NCBI GenBank assembly: GCA_024752435.1
Contig: CP103037.1
Span: 2,108,001-2,172,000, forward strand
DNA length: 64,000 bases
Direction of reading: 5' to 3'
DNA from: Allantophomopsis cytisporea
Lineage: Eukaryota; Ascomycota; Leotiomycetes; Phacidiales; Phacidiaceae
Within the stretch, counting starts at the first letter, position 1; each line of letters opens with the position of its first letter. Position numbers and translations under genes: made by a program. The notes beneath the pieces are model-generated. The model was not told the origin of the DNA, searched no databases, and saw only the letters and a program-made list of their open reading frames with translations. Positions 12,163 through 23,992 of this stretch are shown one piece after another.

Positions 12163-13041
12163 ATGCCTCACTTCATCACCACAGCACAGCGTTGGGAAGC
12201 CGTGCGATCGCGAAACCAGAGCGCTACAAACTCTTTCGTGTATTGCGTTACGACAACAAAAATATATTGCAGACCAGACTGTAGTTCGCGACTGGCCCGA
12301 CGCGCAAATGTCGTATTTCTAGACGACGCTTCATCTGCAGAAAGGGATGGATTCAGGGCATGTCTACGCTGTCGTCCTGATTTGGGCCAGAGACCAGATC
12401 CGCAGAAAGAGTTGATAGATCGAGCTTGTGAACTCATCAAGTCTGCTCCGCCGAACTCGAGTAAAACAACCATTGAGAATTTGGCTGCGGAGGTTGGCTT
12501 GACAAACAGTCACTTTTGTAGAGTTTTCAAGAAGGTTATGGGGATGACGGTTGGCGGCTACAAGCAATCGTGGATAGCCTATACCGAGCCTGATATTCGA
12601 CAAAATCCCGAACAATCTGGAGAAACTCATCGTTGCTCAAGGGATCTTCCTGAAACTCCCAGCTCGAATACCCAAGGCGAAGATCCTTCAATTTCCCTAC
12701 TCGATTTATCAGCAGCAAGTGATTTCTTTGATATCGGACTCGCCAATGAAGGATCATCTTTAGCAACTCATCTAGAGCCGTCGCCTCAATATCATGATAC
12801 TCGGTATGATTTCGGAAATGCTCATCAATTATCGTATGGTCAATCGATGATGGAAATGGACTCAAACAATGAATCTAATTTGACGACCGCATTATACTGC
12901 ACAGAGTTACAAGACAATTTGGGACTTGATTTTGGGAAGGAAAGTGATATCTGGAGTTGGGAGTGTAGCGACTTGTATATAAATCCGGACGTTTTATCAA
13001 CCCAGCGCCATTCAATTTATATAAGATACTTTGAAGACTGA
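12163..13041 (+). CDS. AdaA-like methylphosphotriester-DNA methyltransferase / AraC-type regulator
   Basis: Single-exon gene of 292 residues. The N-terminus is an Ada metal-binding domain (about 8-75) with Cys36, Cys40, Cys67 and Cys70; the spacing x3, x26, x2 is the same as Cys38/42/69/72 of E. coli Ada. In that family the first Cys of the zinc site takes a methyl group from a DNA phosphotriester, switching the protein into an activator. Residues about 82-140 form the AraC-type helix-turn-helix, with ENLAAEVGLTNSHFCRVFKKVMGMTVGGY. The remaining C-terminus is acidic, Ser/Asp-rich and probably disordered, a plausible activation region. The alkylguanine methyltransferase domain of long Ada is absent, as in AdaA. 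It likely controls repair of alkylated DNA in the nucleus (inference). Confidence 0.88.
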   Translation: MPHFITTAQRWEAVRSRNQSATNSFVYCVTTTKIYCRPDCSSRLARRANVVFLDDASSAERDGFRACLRCRPDLGQRPDPQKELIDRACELIKSAPPNSSKTTIENLAAEVGLTNSHFCRVFKKVMGMTVGGYKQSWIAYTEPDIRQNPEQSGETHRCSRDLPETPSSNTQGEDPSISLLDLSAASDFFDIGLANEGSSLATHLEPSPQYHDTRYDFGNAHQLSYGQSMMEMDSNNESNLTTALYCTELQDNLGLDFGKESDIWSWECSDLYINPDVLSTQRHSIYIRYFED

Positions 13042-13411
13042 ATGTAATCTTATTGAGAGATTTGCCAAGCCTGCAAATAAAAATGATAGAAATAGATACA
13101 AAATTAAGTATAAAGAGACACCTACGTTCGATTCTAAGAGTGACCCGCAATGAGAGATATCCCATTATCTATCTCTATAAATCATAGCAACTTCGATAAT
13201 TCTTCAAAAGAAAGGGTCATTTTGTTATCTGTATAGTCATCTAAGCTTAAAGTACATGTTATTTTCTAAGCTAGATTAACTTCTCTCATCTTCAGAGCTG
13301 GGGCGTAGAAAGTCCGACTTCATCGTAATCCGAAAAGTGGAGTTTACAGGTCAACTGGTCGGTCACTTGAGCTTATATGGTCCATTCGCTTGAAACATAG
13401 ATACTGTATCA

Positions 13412-13657
13412 CGCGGCGGGCAGAATTCCGTGTACTCACAAAAGTTTGAGTATCACAGTATTGAATTTATATACGAAGAAAATTGCCCAAATTCTTGAAA
13501 CTTTAGCAAAAGTATTTCTGATATCTCGAGATACTATATACTAGATTTTAGAAATTTCGAAAAGGGCGGTGGCTGTCTATAGATATTATTGTAAGGGCAA
13601 ACTTAGGAGATTCACAGTGTGGTGGTGCAATGAGTACACGGAATTCTGTCAACCGCA
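13412..13657. mobile_element. MITE-like inverted-repeat element
   Basis: An 18-bp perfect inverted repeat, CAGAATTCCGTGTACTCA at 13421-13438 and its complement at 13631-13648, encloses about 190 bp of AT-rich, non-coding DNA. Outside the perfect arms similarity continues with mismatches (GCGG followed by CGGG on one side, TTGA on the other), so arms may reach about 27 bp. Size and structure fit a miniature inverted-repeat element. No clear target-site duplication is visible, and no transposase lies inside. Confidence 0.5.
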
Positions 13658-13730
13658 TGTGTAGGTATACACATTCAATTAACAACTTACACACGCCCTT
13701 AATCAGGCCAGCACAGCCTATTTTGAGCAC

Positions 13731-13753
13731 ATTTTACACATTTTACACATTTT
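13731..13753. repeat. Short tandem repeat, unit ATTTTACAC
   Basis: Two full copies and one partial copy of the 9-base unit ATTTTACAC follow each other, just right of the inverted-repeat element. Confidence 0.6.
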
Positions 13754-14746
13754 GAACTCGATTTTTCCAACACTGGTTATAATAGTTGGTTAGGGTTTAG
13801 GTATGCTCGGGTTAGAGGTGCCCTCTCGGAGAAGTGCCTTTAAAACGAATTGCGACGATTTAAGGGACGTCGTAGACCCGCTAGAGGCTTATAGGAGTAA
13901 ATCCTTTGCTTTTAGTAGTATGTTCAAGGCATCTATCGCGGAGGGGTGTATTTGACCGTGTAATACGTTGTATGTGCATCAATTTTTGAGTGAACGGACT
14001 ATTTGGCCGGCAGCCTATAAGAGGCCTTGTACCAAAACCGAATTCTGAATTTTAAGTTGCAATACTAAAACCAACACTAAAATGCCTAACTTCTGTAATA
14101 TCTATTGTAATATACTGGAACACATATCAAATGAATTATATAAGTAATATTAATTTGAAAACTATATGCTATAATTATAGACAACATTCTTGATTAGCTC
14201 TATATCTGCGTTCGACTGAGATTTGTTAGCAGAGCGGATGAACCTTGGCAAGTCAACAAGTGTTCTAGCCTACCAAGCCTCCGTGAATGAGTCACTTAGT
14301 TATAAGCGAGAACAGTCACAGTCGGGACTACAAATCTTAACAGTCGGAACATCTCAAGCAAATCCCTTACTCTCATCTAAGCCCATGAGATGGGCTGCTT
14401 TCTCTATAAGGCAATGCACGTCCTGTTGATGCTGCGGCTGTTGTTTATAGTGCGAAAGCCCAGATGACTCATTCTGAGATAGAACTTGAAGGCACATAGT
14501 TTGATATCCAGCTATGCTAGCAGTCATTCTCGCAAGTCCTCCAATCACTAATTGTGACTCAATTCACTCGGCTGTATCAACGATGCACTTGGAGTTGCTC
14601 ATTCGTGAAAGCGTCCTGGCTGGGTGCAACAGAATGTCATCAGAGCCAGACCATGTGTAGAATATATAAGAACGAGCAATCAATTCACCATTGTGGTCAC
14701 GAACATCTTCAAGTGATCTTTTTCTAATCTAGTCATCACTGAAGCA

Positions 14747-15873
14747 ATGCTAAGCACTACATCATCCAGCCTGGGCAATAACGCCGATAACCATTCTGAG
14801 CAATCTACCTCCGCACTGCCATCAACAACTTACTTGTGCAGTTCGTGCCAAATCTCCTTTCAAAATGGACAGGAGCAGCGCATACACATGAAAGAGCCAT
14901 GGCAGTAAGTCGGAATTGACACGACTATGGTCCAGATCTCGAGAATTGATATCAAAACAGCGTATATAACATCAAGCGGCGCATTGCATCATTACAGCCG
15001 ATCCCCCTTGATATATTCGAGAAACAGATCGAGAAAAGGGTTGACATCAACGAGCCATCTACCAGCAGCAGAAGCAGAAGCAGCAGTGACGAGGAGGCTT
15101 CGGACAATGAGGATGAGCAAAGCGCATCGCCCTTCCAATGTCTGTTCTGTAGCCAGGGCTTTGCAAGCGACGACGCCGGCTTCGCAATGAACCTCGAGCA
15201 CATGCGTACAGCCCACCAGATGTCTATCTCAGACCCGGAGAAGGTAGTAGACATGCAGAGCTTTGTAGGGTATCTGGCCACGGAGGTCCGGGTGTGGCAC
15301 GAATGCCTCTACTGTGGCGCTACGAAGCCCTCGACTCTGAGCATACAGAGCCATATGAGGGACAAGGGACACTGTCTCTTGAACTTTGACAGGGAACCGG
15401 AACTGCTCGACTTCTGGGAGAGTCCGCAATTGGTCGACAAGGATGGCGCCGCCACACTAGAGCAGGAACCCCCGATTGACCTGTCGGCGACGGAGATCTG
15501 CTTCGCCTCTGGCAAGGTGATCGGCTCGAGACATGCTGCTTCCGCGGCCAAGAAAGTGTCCAGAAAACAGCGTCTCGCCATGAGAACTTCTCTCCCGGAT
15601 GCCGAGGATGCAGAATCGTCGTCGCTGGCTGTCGGGCCGCAGCCGGCGCTGAGCCGACAACTGACACGCCGTGAAGAGATGAGTTTAATAGGCGTTCCGG
15701 TGCAACAGCGGCAAACGCTTGTCTTAGCTGAGAAGAAGGCACAGAGGAGCGAAGCGGTGGCTCGCCGGGCGAGGGAATGGGTATATGCGAAGGGGGCGAA
15801 TTCGCAGAAATTTGATCAGGTGGATAATCAGATGAAGTGGGGGAAGCAGAATCACAAATTGCTGCCTAGATAG
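14747..15873 (+). CDS. REI1-like cytoplasmic pre-60S zinc-finger protein
   Basis: Two exons, 14747-14904 and 14961-15873, giving 356 residues; intron 56 bases, joining CA to C to make the His of EPWH. The product resembles Rei1/Reh1, cytoplasmic factors that bind the exit-tunnel side of late 60S ribosomal precursors and release Arx1/Alb1. Visible are an N-terminal C2H2 finger (Cys31, Cys34, His47, His53, with HMKEPWHVYNIKRR), an acidic Ser-rich linker with SSSDEEASDNEDEQ, a second finger from FQCLFC to LEHMRTAH, a third from HECLYCG to HMRDKGH, and a basic C-terminus with RREEMSLIGVP and KWGKQNHKLLP that in yeast enters the tunnel. Length is near yeast Rei1, so it may be the only copy or a Reh1-type paralogue. 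Confidence 0.92.
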
Positions 15874-16703
15874 TTGGGCAATAGACTTTTGTCAGATGGC
15901 GTGTCTATTTGTGTAGGTTATAAATTGCATATATTCATTCAGCACCGTTTGATCTGTTACTATTCCTGAATACACATATGTTGATGTTGCAGCACATATT
16001 CATTAGTCCTGAAAATGCCTACAACTCGCTGAAGAGAGCGGTCTCAATTGAGATACCAACATAATGTCTTTGCCGCCAAATTCTTCGTTATTGGTGCGAG
16101 TCAATGGAAGACCTTTAGGAGAGTTATAAAGGTATCAATAATCTAACTTCGAATAAACAATATAGCCAGATAACCGATTATAGGTACAATCGGATCTAAG
16201 TGGGGGGAATGTGAATCCTAGCTTCATGCAATAGTCACTTGCCCGAAGTTTCTAGCTACGAAGGGACATGGGAGGAATTGCATTAGTAGAGTAGTCGTGC
16301 CATAGTAAGAAATGAAGCTGGTTACACCTAAAAATCACAGGATCTTCTGTGTCCTGAACACATCGTTCCTATACCAGGCAATATCAAAGAATTCAACTTG
16401 AACATCCACGTATACTGTTGAAGGCTGAGCCTTCTACAATCCTAAAGCTCAGTGCTCTGAAAATTGAGGGAATATGGTCGACTATCACCATGGAGGTCTC
16501 AGACGCTAGCCAAAAATGGCGTACATTGAATAATTCCATATACATGATCTTCTAACAACATATCTTCACCACCATATTTGTATAGTCCACATTTCATCTG
16601 TCGACGGCAGTGTGCTTGGTTTTACAACGTCGTTTGCTCTATCAGTACATCTGGTCTTTTGGATTATTTCTAATATAAGGAGGCTCCAAAAGCTCTCTCC
16701 TAT
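15874..16703. other. Intergenic, no supported gene
   Basis: About 830 bases with no supported gene on either strand; nothing repetitive seen. Confidence 0.5.
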
Positions 16704-17506
16704 ATGTCGGCAAAACCCAATGACTTCAAACCACATGAGTCCTTCAGATACGGCGGCGGATGGCCTGAAGAGATTCCGATTGATGGCTCTTTCCATCAAT
16801 TCAGCCGCTTGCCTCTGGAGCTGAGGCTTCAGATTTGGGCTCTCACACGCTTCCATCAGCGACCACGTGTTATCAAAGTTGCGCTGAAATTCTAGACAAT
16901 CCCCTCCACCAGAAAGGGCCAATAGGGTACCCAGATCTAGTGTCCAAATATTATTCTATATCACCCTCTGCATCTGTTTTTCCACCTGGGTTTCATGTTT
17001 GTCATGAAGCTCGGCAAGAGGCCATGTGAAATTTCACATGGCTGCCTTGTGCAGCATGGTTTGACTATGAATGGGACTATATTTATCTTGGACCGCATAA
17101 TGATCTGAGATTTATGTGCGAATTTATCAGCGATGGCGAAAATTTCGATAGAACAAGGCTTCGGTATCTTGCAGTCTTCGGGGACCCCATGAAAGTCTTG
17201 AAGAGCTGTGAGAAGAGAACACTCCGCGAGTTGCTCGGGGCTCTGACATGTTTCGCAATGACATTTTCTGTCGAAGGTGGTCAGATAGGGCGTGGTAAAA
17301 GAGATGTTAGTTGGGACTTTGGACCATCCAATTATGGATATATGACGACAGATTCGGTAGAAGAATGGGAGACGTTCCAACTCGAAGCACTGGAATAATA
17401 TCTGGAGGAGTTCAAAAGCAAGGACAAAATGGAGAACCCCAAATGCGAGACTCTATGGGCCTTGCCAGAAATTAGATTGTTCGATGTCTACCCTCTTGTT
17501 ATATGA
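16704..17506 (+). pseudogene. Decayed 2EXR-domain protein gene
   Basis: The start reads as a 2EXR protein: FHQFSRLPLELRLQIWAL followed by RPRVIKVALKF, but that frame stops at about 16893. The family continues in another frame: EILDNP, PPGFHVCHEARQEAM (the usual CHExRxEA block), then TGA at 17029-17031, then WFDYEWDYIYLGPHND and about 115 more residues up to TAA at 17396-17398, then 35 further in-frame codons to TGA at 17504. So there is one frame change and two in-frame stops in family-like sequence. No GT-AG intron of normal size removes them. The function of 2EXR proteins is unknown. An annotation might call three small genes here; one dead gene is the simpler reading. Confidence 0.6.
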
Positions 17507-17734
17507 ATCGAGCTTCAATCCACAATAAGCTGTTGAACGTATGCTTACTCTACCAGCCATAAAACTCACGTTATGCTCTTTGCATTTGTCAAAGAAGATT
17601 AAAGAAAAATTGAATCTTGAGTTGAAGACACACGAGGAAGGTGGTTAGGCAGTTTAGATGTACAGTGAATGATAAATGATTTTTGTGAATACAATTATCC
17701 TACTCTGAGACTATGCTATAGTGATGTTGCTGTG

Positions 17735-20700
17735 CTATGCTGACTCCCCAAAACCTCTAATGACATCCACACTCCCATTTCCAATCCCTACAAAACTCTT
17801 CGCTCGATCCACAACAATCTGCCAACTCGTTGCACTTGGACATTCTCCTTCATCTTCGGTCTTGTCCACGTTACCCCAAGCTCCACCACCAGGACTTTGA
17901 ATGATGATTCTGTCCCCTGCTTTCATCTTGGCGGTATTCTTTCCTCCAAGATTAATGATTTGCCCAGTCTTCTTGACCCAAAGATTCTCCCCCCGCTTTC
18001 CTCCGCTCCCACCTTCGAGTCCATATGGTTGGAAAGCCCTTCTTTCACTGAGAATGGAAACCTCCATGGGAATGCTGAACTCGACCTCCCGAATCACGCC
18101 ATCACCTCCGTTATATTGACCCTTTCCTCCACTATCAGGCCGCAAACAAAACTGTCGTAAAATAACTGGATATCGACGTTCAAGGACTTCTGGATCGGTA
18201 ATGCGGGTATTAGTCATATTGGTATGAACGCCAGAGGTTCCATGCCAATTCGGACCAGCTCCAGAGCCACCGCAGATTGTCTCATAGTACCCGAAACTAT
18301 TCTCTTCATCTCCAGAACCGAATGAGAGGTTATTCATACATCCTTGACTTGCAGCAACGGCATTGAAGGCCTTGAAGATAACATCGACGATTCTTTGCGA
18401 GGTGAGAACGTTGCCTGCACAACAAGCAGCCGTGGCACTGGGTTTCAAGAGGCAGTTGTCTGGAATCTTCACCGTGATTGGGCGGATTGCACCCTGGTTC
18501 AGCGGTATCTCAACATTCACCATGCAGCGTAATGCAAAGATGATTGCGGAATTACAGATGGCAATGGGGGCATTCCAATTGCCATAGGCTTCAGGGCCGG
18601 TGCCGTCAAAATCGAAAGTGGCACCTCCAGAATTTTCATCGATCGTCACCTTCAGTTGAATAGCTGTCCCGTCGTCCATATAGTCAACAGCCTCCAGGGG
18701 CTTTTTATTCATCTTGGAGCATATCGTTTTTAACATGTTTCGCACTGCTAACTCTGCTGCTCCTTGTATCTCTTCCATATAGAACTGGACTGTTGCTAGT
18801 CCATAGTCTTGGATGAGGGAGTGAATAAGCTGACTGCCTCGATGGTTTGCGGCAGCTTGTGCCTTGATATCAGAGATGTTGTCTTGTAGACATCTAGTCC
18901 CGCTGCAGCCTTCTGTCTTCGCTGGGGCCATTAGTAGTTCTGTAAGCTCCTGTTCTTTGAATTCTCCATTTATAATCACTTTGAAAGCCTCAATCACAGC
19001 GCCCTCCTCCCAGAGTTCTTTGGAATTAGGAGGCATAGATCCGGGAAGTATTCCACCAATATCGGCATGATGTCCTCGAGATGCAGTCCAGAAAATGATG
19101 TTCTTGCCCGCTGCATCAAAAACTGGTGTAATGACGGTCAAATCAGGAAGATGGGTTCCACCACATATAGGGGAGTTGGATAACAATACATCTCCCGGGG
19201 AAAGGTTATTCTTCCAATGGTCAATCTGCCATCTCACAGCAAAAGCCATGCTGCCGATCATTGCAGGTACATGGGGGGCATTGGCAACCAAGCCGCCATC
19301 CGGAGAAAAGATAGTGCAGGAAAAATCAAGTCTCTCCTTAATGTTTGTACTAACACTGGTCTTCTGCAACGCTCGTCCCATCTGCTCGGCAACGCCCATG
19401 AATCGATGACCAAAAATGGAAAGTTGAACAGGGTCTGACTTAGTTGATGAAATATCGGCATTGTCCCCAGATTTGAGATCGATGAGGACGGTGCTTATTA
19501 ATATGGTTGCAGTTGCATTTGGAGTTACCACAATTGTCTGCTTATCGTCCACAACCAGCGCAGGTCCAGGAAGTGTTGTCCCTGGAGACAGATCACTCAG
19601 GGAATGTACTGGAGTATCAAACCAACCCAAGGATTTGAAGTATACTGATTTCCTCATAGTCGCATTCTTTTGATGCAACGTCTTCAACGAGGAAAGCTCT
19701 TTGAATGGGGAGGCTGGCTTGTCAAGAGGACTTAAACCCACGCATCGAACGCGAAAATCATCGACGATGACATCTCGGCCGATGGGGAGGAAACCAAATT
19801 GTTGTTGATGTTCTTCCAGAAATGCTTGCAGGAAGTCTCCAGATTCCGGCTCCTGAATCATCAAAGAAGTGTCGCTTCCATGAAAGCGCATATTTAGATA
19901 CTTTTCGGGTATGATGCGCTTGGGATGTATACCCTGGGCTATGAGCACATTTTGAGTTTTCAACTGAAGAGCAGAGAACTGTTGATATATCTGCTCACTC
20001 TTCTCTTTCGAAAATACCATGGCCGCTGGACTGCGCTCTTCATGGACCAGGTCAGCAAGAGCCATACCATAGGCGGACAAGACTGATGAGTATTTATGAA
20101 TGATTATCCTTCGAATCCCAAGAATTTTTGCAATATCGCAGGCATGTTGTCCACCGGCTCCACCAAAAGACGCAAGGTTATGCAAACCTGTGTCATGGCC
20201 CTTGGCCTCCGTCAGAATTCTGATGGGCCGGCACATAGCTTCGTTTGCGACATCAAGAAATCCGGCGGCAATTTCTTCCACCGAAAGATGGAGACCTAGT
20301 TCTTCATTTATCGTGATTGCAACCTCATCGAATAGCTTCCGACTGGCGTCGATATCTAAAGCTTCATTTTCCTTTGGACCAAATATCCTAGGAAAATATT
20401 CAGGCCGCAGCCGGCCAAGGATAAGATTCGCATCTGTGACTGTCAAGGGGCCGCCTTTTCTATAACAAGCTGGACCTGGATGCGAGGATGCTGACTCTGG
20501 ACCAACTTTGAAGAGTCCATTTGTCCAACTAAGAATGCTCCCGCCTCCTGCGGCTACTGTATTGATGTCTAGTTGTGGACTTTGAACAGTTACCCCAGCC
20601 GTGGTAGTCTCAAAAATTTGTTCAAGTTCACCAGCATACCGAGAAACATCTGTGGATGTTCCTCCCATATCAAAACCGATACAAGGAGTTTTGTCTGCCG

Positions 20701-21815
20701 GATCGTAGGATGTGCGTGCATAACCCACAACACCACCTGCTGGACCAGACAGAATAGCTCGCAACCCTGAAAGCCTAGTAGAGTTAGAAAAAAGTGTCAA
20801 ACTATTGTGTCTTTGAGGGTAGTGAGGTGTAGAAGAGGAAATATTATTACCTTGAAAATTCCACAAGACCACCATCGCTCTGCATAAATTCACAACGACA
20901 ACTGCTCAGATCTTGAAACCCAGACTCAAAACCTGCGATGTATCTTTTGATTTCTGGTGTAAGATATGCATCAGCTGTTGCTGAGTTCCCTCGAGGGACA
21001 ATTTTGACGACGGGAGCCAGCTCGCAGCTGACTGAAATATGAGTAAAGCCTATCTCTTCTGCTATCCTTCCAACCGCAAGTTCATGGTCTTGAAAAGTAT
21101 AACTATGCATCAGACAGATGGCCACTGATCGGTAACCTTCATCGAAGACCTCTTGAAGAGCCGATCTGGCTTGTGATTCATCTATTTTGGTTAGCATGAT
21201 AACGAAGGAATTTTATTAAGAAGGCTTACTCAATGGCTCCAATATTCGCACGATTTCGCCGGTAATACCTTTGACAAGAGTTGGATCTGCCGTTTGGTCT
21301 ATCGGGATGGGAGTTTTGGCCTCAGTCCAAGCCTCCAACGTCACCCTCTCTTCGATTTCAATGACTTTAGAATATAGGACATCGAATTTGTTGATTGCAA
21401 GATCAAACATTTTTGGGCGAGATTGGTTGCCAATATGGAGTAGATCCTTCAAGCCCTTGGTCACGAGAAAGGCTGTCCGTTCTCCCTTTCTCTCCAGAAG
21501 GGCATTTGTCGCTACCGTAGTGCCCATCTTGATCGATTCTATCAAAATCAATAATTGAAAACTCAAGTATCAGGACTAATGCCTACCAACGCCTCTCAAT
21601 GAGATCTTCTGATCTTTAGGATATTCCTTCCCTGTAGCTCTTTCTAAGACCCTTCGAATCGCTTCCACCGGAGCATCTTTGTAGTTGTCCGGATCAACAG
21701 ACAACAACTTGATGACGATATCATCTTGACCAGCAATTGAAGCTACACAATCTGTGAAGGTACCTCCACGATCTATTGAGATCCTGATGCCTCTTGCTGG
21801 GTTCTGTATCGCCAT
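17735..21815 (-). CDS. OXP1: ATP-dependent 5-oxoprolinase (HyuA/HyuB fusion)
   Basis: Four exons read from the minus strand: 21815-21587, 21538-21230, 21181-20851 and 20774-17735, giving 1302 residues; introns 48, 48 and 76 bases. It hydrolyses 5-oxoproline (pyroglutamate) to glutamate using ATP in the cytosol, and the family also acts on hydantoins. The N-terminal hydantoinase A half has IDRGGTFTDC (about residue 14), MGTTVATNALLERKGE, RAILSGPAGGVVGYA and FDMGGTSTDVSRY, phosphate-binding signatures of the actin-like ATPase fold. The C-terminal hydantoinase B half has NAPHVPAMIGSM, GDVLLSNSPICGGTHLPD and RGHHADIGGI. Full length matches eukaryotic OPLAH/OXP1 (about 1290). It heads the proposed lactam cluster; its promoter carries the GTGGAGCTCCAC palindrome about 145 bases before ATG. 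Confidence 0.95.
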
Positions 21816-22622
21816 GTTTAATGAATAGGTGAATTAAAGAAGCAGCTGCGCACTGCGAGGTGGAAATGAAGGGGTATAAATGAATTCTCCAGTTAATTAC
21901 CTTCCAGTTATTCCATATCCAGAGGGTAGGTAGTCATGATCTGTAGCTTGTACTCTCGTGGTGGAGCTCCACAAGGCTGCGGGTCGGCGACTTCTTCTGC
22001 GACCGATCTAATATTAGCCTTGTCGATGTACATCGTCTCAACGTAATCATGGTTCAATCTAGTATTGTTACTAGACTGTTTTACAGTACGAATGTACTTA
22101 GTTCGGGCTGGATATCCGAATACTAGGCCCGTACTGGCGCGATAAATATCGGCTGTAACGAGTGTCAAGCCGCCACCATAGGCAGAGTGGGGGTCGGGAT
22201 TGACAGCCATCAACCGTAGGACGCTGAAAGATCTGATGAATTTTGTTTTGATACCACAGAGATTTAGGTGGTGTTTAGGTAATAGTATCTAAAATATAGG
22301 TTTCATAAGTTGAAGGTTGAGTCTGAAGAGTTGCATTGGAGTTCATATGAATTTCAACGGCTAATCAAGAAATTGAAAACAATGCCTTTGTGAAGGTCAG
22401 GAGTTAAGATTGCAGCCCCTAGATATGAAAACACGCTTCACCATGATCATATAACATCATCTTGAATGAAATATTGGAGTAGAACCCTTCTTGGTCACCC
22501 AAGAGCAGTCACATGCAAATATGCCTTTATCAACGAGAAGTTTCTGCAGGCCGAGCAACAGATTCCAAACATAAACGAGCATACAATGATTTTTTATAAT
22601 ATAGTAAGATGCAATTTAAGAC
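21816..22622. other. 5-oxoprolinase promoter region
   Basis: About 800 bases between the 5-oxoprolinase start and the aminotransferase end. A 101-codon minus-strand frame (21908-22213) overlaps the candidate operator and has no recognised family, so it is not called as a gene. Confidence 0.5.
21961..21972. promoter_or_regulatory. 12-bp palindrome GTGGAGCTCCAC, candidate operator
   Basis: A perfect palindrome 146 bases upstream of the 5-oxoprolinase ATG. The same 12 bases occur at 24130-24141, 138 bases upstream of the aminotransferase ATG. I found no other copy by eye. After an 11-base gap both are followed by a TCGG-type box (TCGG at 21984 here, with CCGA at 22003). A site for the linked Zn2Cys6 regulator is inferred. 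Confidence 0.5.
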
Positions 22623-23992
22623 TCAGATGGTTCTGACAGTTGTATCAATAGCCTTTGCAAAGTAGTCAATGTTACTATAGTTAAGGCCTGCAATAGATAT
22701 TCTTGAAGTATCAGCCATGTAGATATGGTAAACAAGCCTCAAATGCCCAATCTGAGCTGGAGTCAGGCCCATGTATCCAAACATGCCGCTCTGTTTGATG
22801 ATATGAGACCAATCACCTGGAGTACCTAGATGATGTTAGACCCGGTCCTTTGCAAATATTTGATTCACTCACCAAGTTCAACTAGTCCGTGATATAACTT
22901 CTGTCGCATCAGCCTGATGCGATTCGACATGGTAATCAGATCATTGTCCCATTGTTTCTTGGCTTTTGGGTCCCCTAGAACCGCTGCTACAATTCGCGCC
23001 CCGTATACACTTGGACTGGAGACTGTTGCTCTTTGTACATTTTCGAGATTGGATTGCAAAATATGGCTCAGATCTGACGACTGAGTGACAAATGTGACGA
23101 GTCCAATCCGCTCTCCTATATCAAGTTAGCATCCAATTCTGAAGATGTGAAGTATAAAGACTTACCATAAAGTCCCATACTCTTTGCAAAAGAGAGGCAC
23201 ACGGAAGCTTCGAGACCAAGCTCTTCGACAAAATGGCGAATTGCCCACGCATCCTCGTCAACAGAGCCACTGTTGAAACCCAAGTACGCAGAGTCAAATA
23301 TGGGGAATAAGTTCCTTTCTTGGAAGACTTTTCCAATTTGAATCCACTGAAGACGGGATGGATCGCAACCTGTTGGATTGTGCGCGCAAGAGTGTAACAC
23401 TACGATCGAGCCTTTTTCAGCTGTATTCAACTTGTCCATATAAGCTTCGTAATCAAATGCACCATCTTTATAATATGGTAATTCTTGGACGTTGAAACCC
23501 AACGAATTGAAAAGGAGTTGATGATTCGACCATGTCGGTGATGTTATGTAGACTGATTTGGGAGTAGGGTCGACCTTTTTCATTGTCAATCCAGCCAAAT
23601 GAAGAGCTCCAGTACCAGAGAATGACTGGCAAGATGCGATCTATCAGAATGTTTTAGCATACTTGATCCTTATTCCCAGACTCGGCTCAGCTTACCCTTC
23701 CCTCTGCCTGAGCTGTTGTCCCATGAAATACAAGGTCTGATGCCATATCGCGGAATTCCTTTAGACCAGCGATTGGCAGGTATTCATGACCACAATTCTT
23801 AATAGCCTCTTTAGCCATTCGGACGGCTGGAAGAACCCATGGCTTGCCATTCTCATCTCTATAGGTGCCTGCTCCTACATTGACCTTACTTGTATCTGGA
23901 TCTGCGAGGAAGTCTTTCGTGACTTCGAAGATTGAGTCTGGTGGGATGTACCGTGCTGTGCTGAAAAACGAAGAACGCGTAATTGACCCCAT
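22623..23992 (-). CDS. Aspartate-type aminotransferase (class I, PLP)
   Basis: Four exons from the minus strand: 23992-23696, 23640-23166, 23115-22873 and 22825-22623, giving 405 residues; introns 55, 50 and 47 bases. It is a fold-type I PLP enzyme moving an amino group between aspartate or glutamate analogues and 2-oxo acids. Signs: KVNVGAGTYRDENGKPW near the N-terminus, SGTGALHLAG, the SCAHNPTGCDPS loop, and the PLP lysine Lys252 in SFAKSMGLYGERIG. Start chosen at the ATG before GSITRSSFFSTARYIPP; an upstream in-frame ATG would add 34 residues. The short Ser/Arg-rich N-terminus may be a weak mitochondrial signal. It is transcribed away from the aldolase gene across a shared 326-base promoter. 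Animal GOT2 uses 4-hydroxyglutamate, which fits the proposed pathway. Confidence 0.93.

Larger units (their letters stand above)
13042..14746. other. Intergenic, AT-rich, with repeat-like material
   Basis: About 1.7 kb without a firm gene. It contains a MITE-like inverted-repeat element at about 13412-13657, a short ATTTTACAC tandem tract near 13731, and a 50-codon reading frame at 13803-13955 of higher GC than its surroundings with no recognised family. The last part is the REI1-like promoter and leader. Confidence 0.5.

Noticed and set aside
13780..13800. TTAGGGTTTAGG, telomere-like
   Set aside because: Only about one and a half units, not an array; no sign of an interstitial telomere.
21908..22213. 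101-codon minus-strand frame upstream of 5-oxoprolinase
   Set aside because: Reads fairly protein-like (GGGLTLVTADIYRASTG) but matches no family I know, covers the candidate operator and sits in the promoter; not enough to call a gene.
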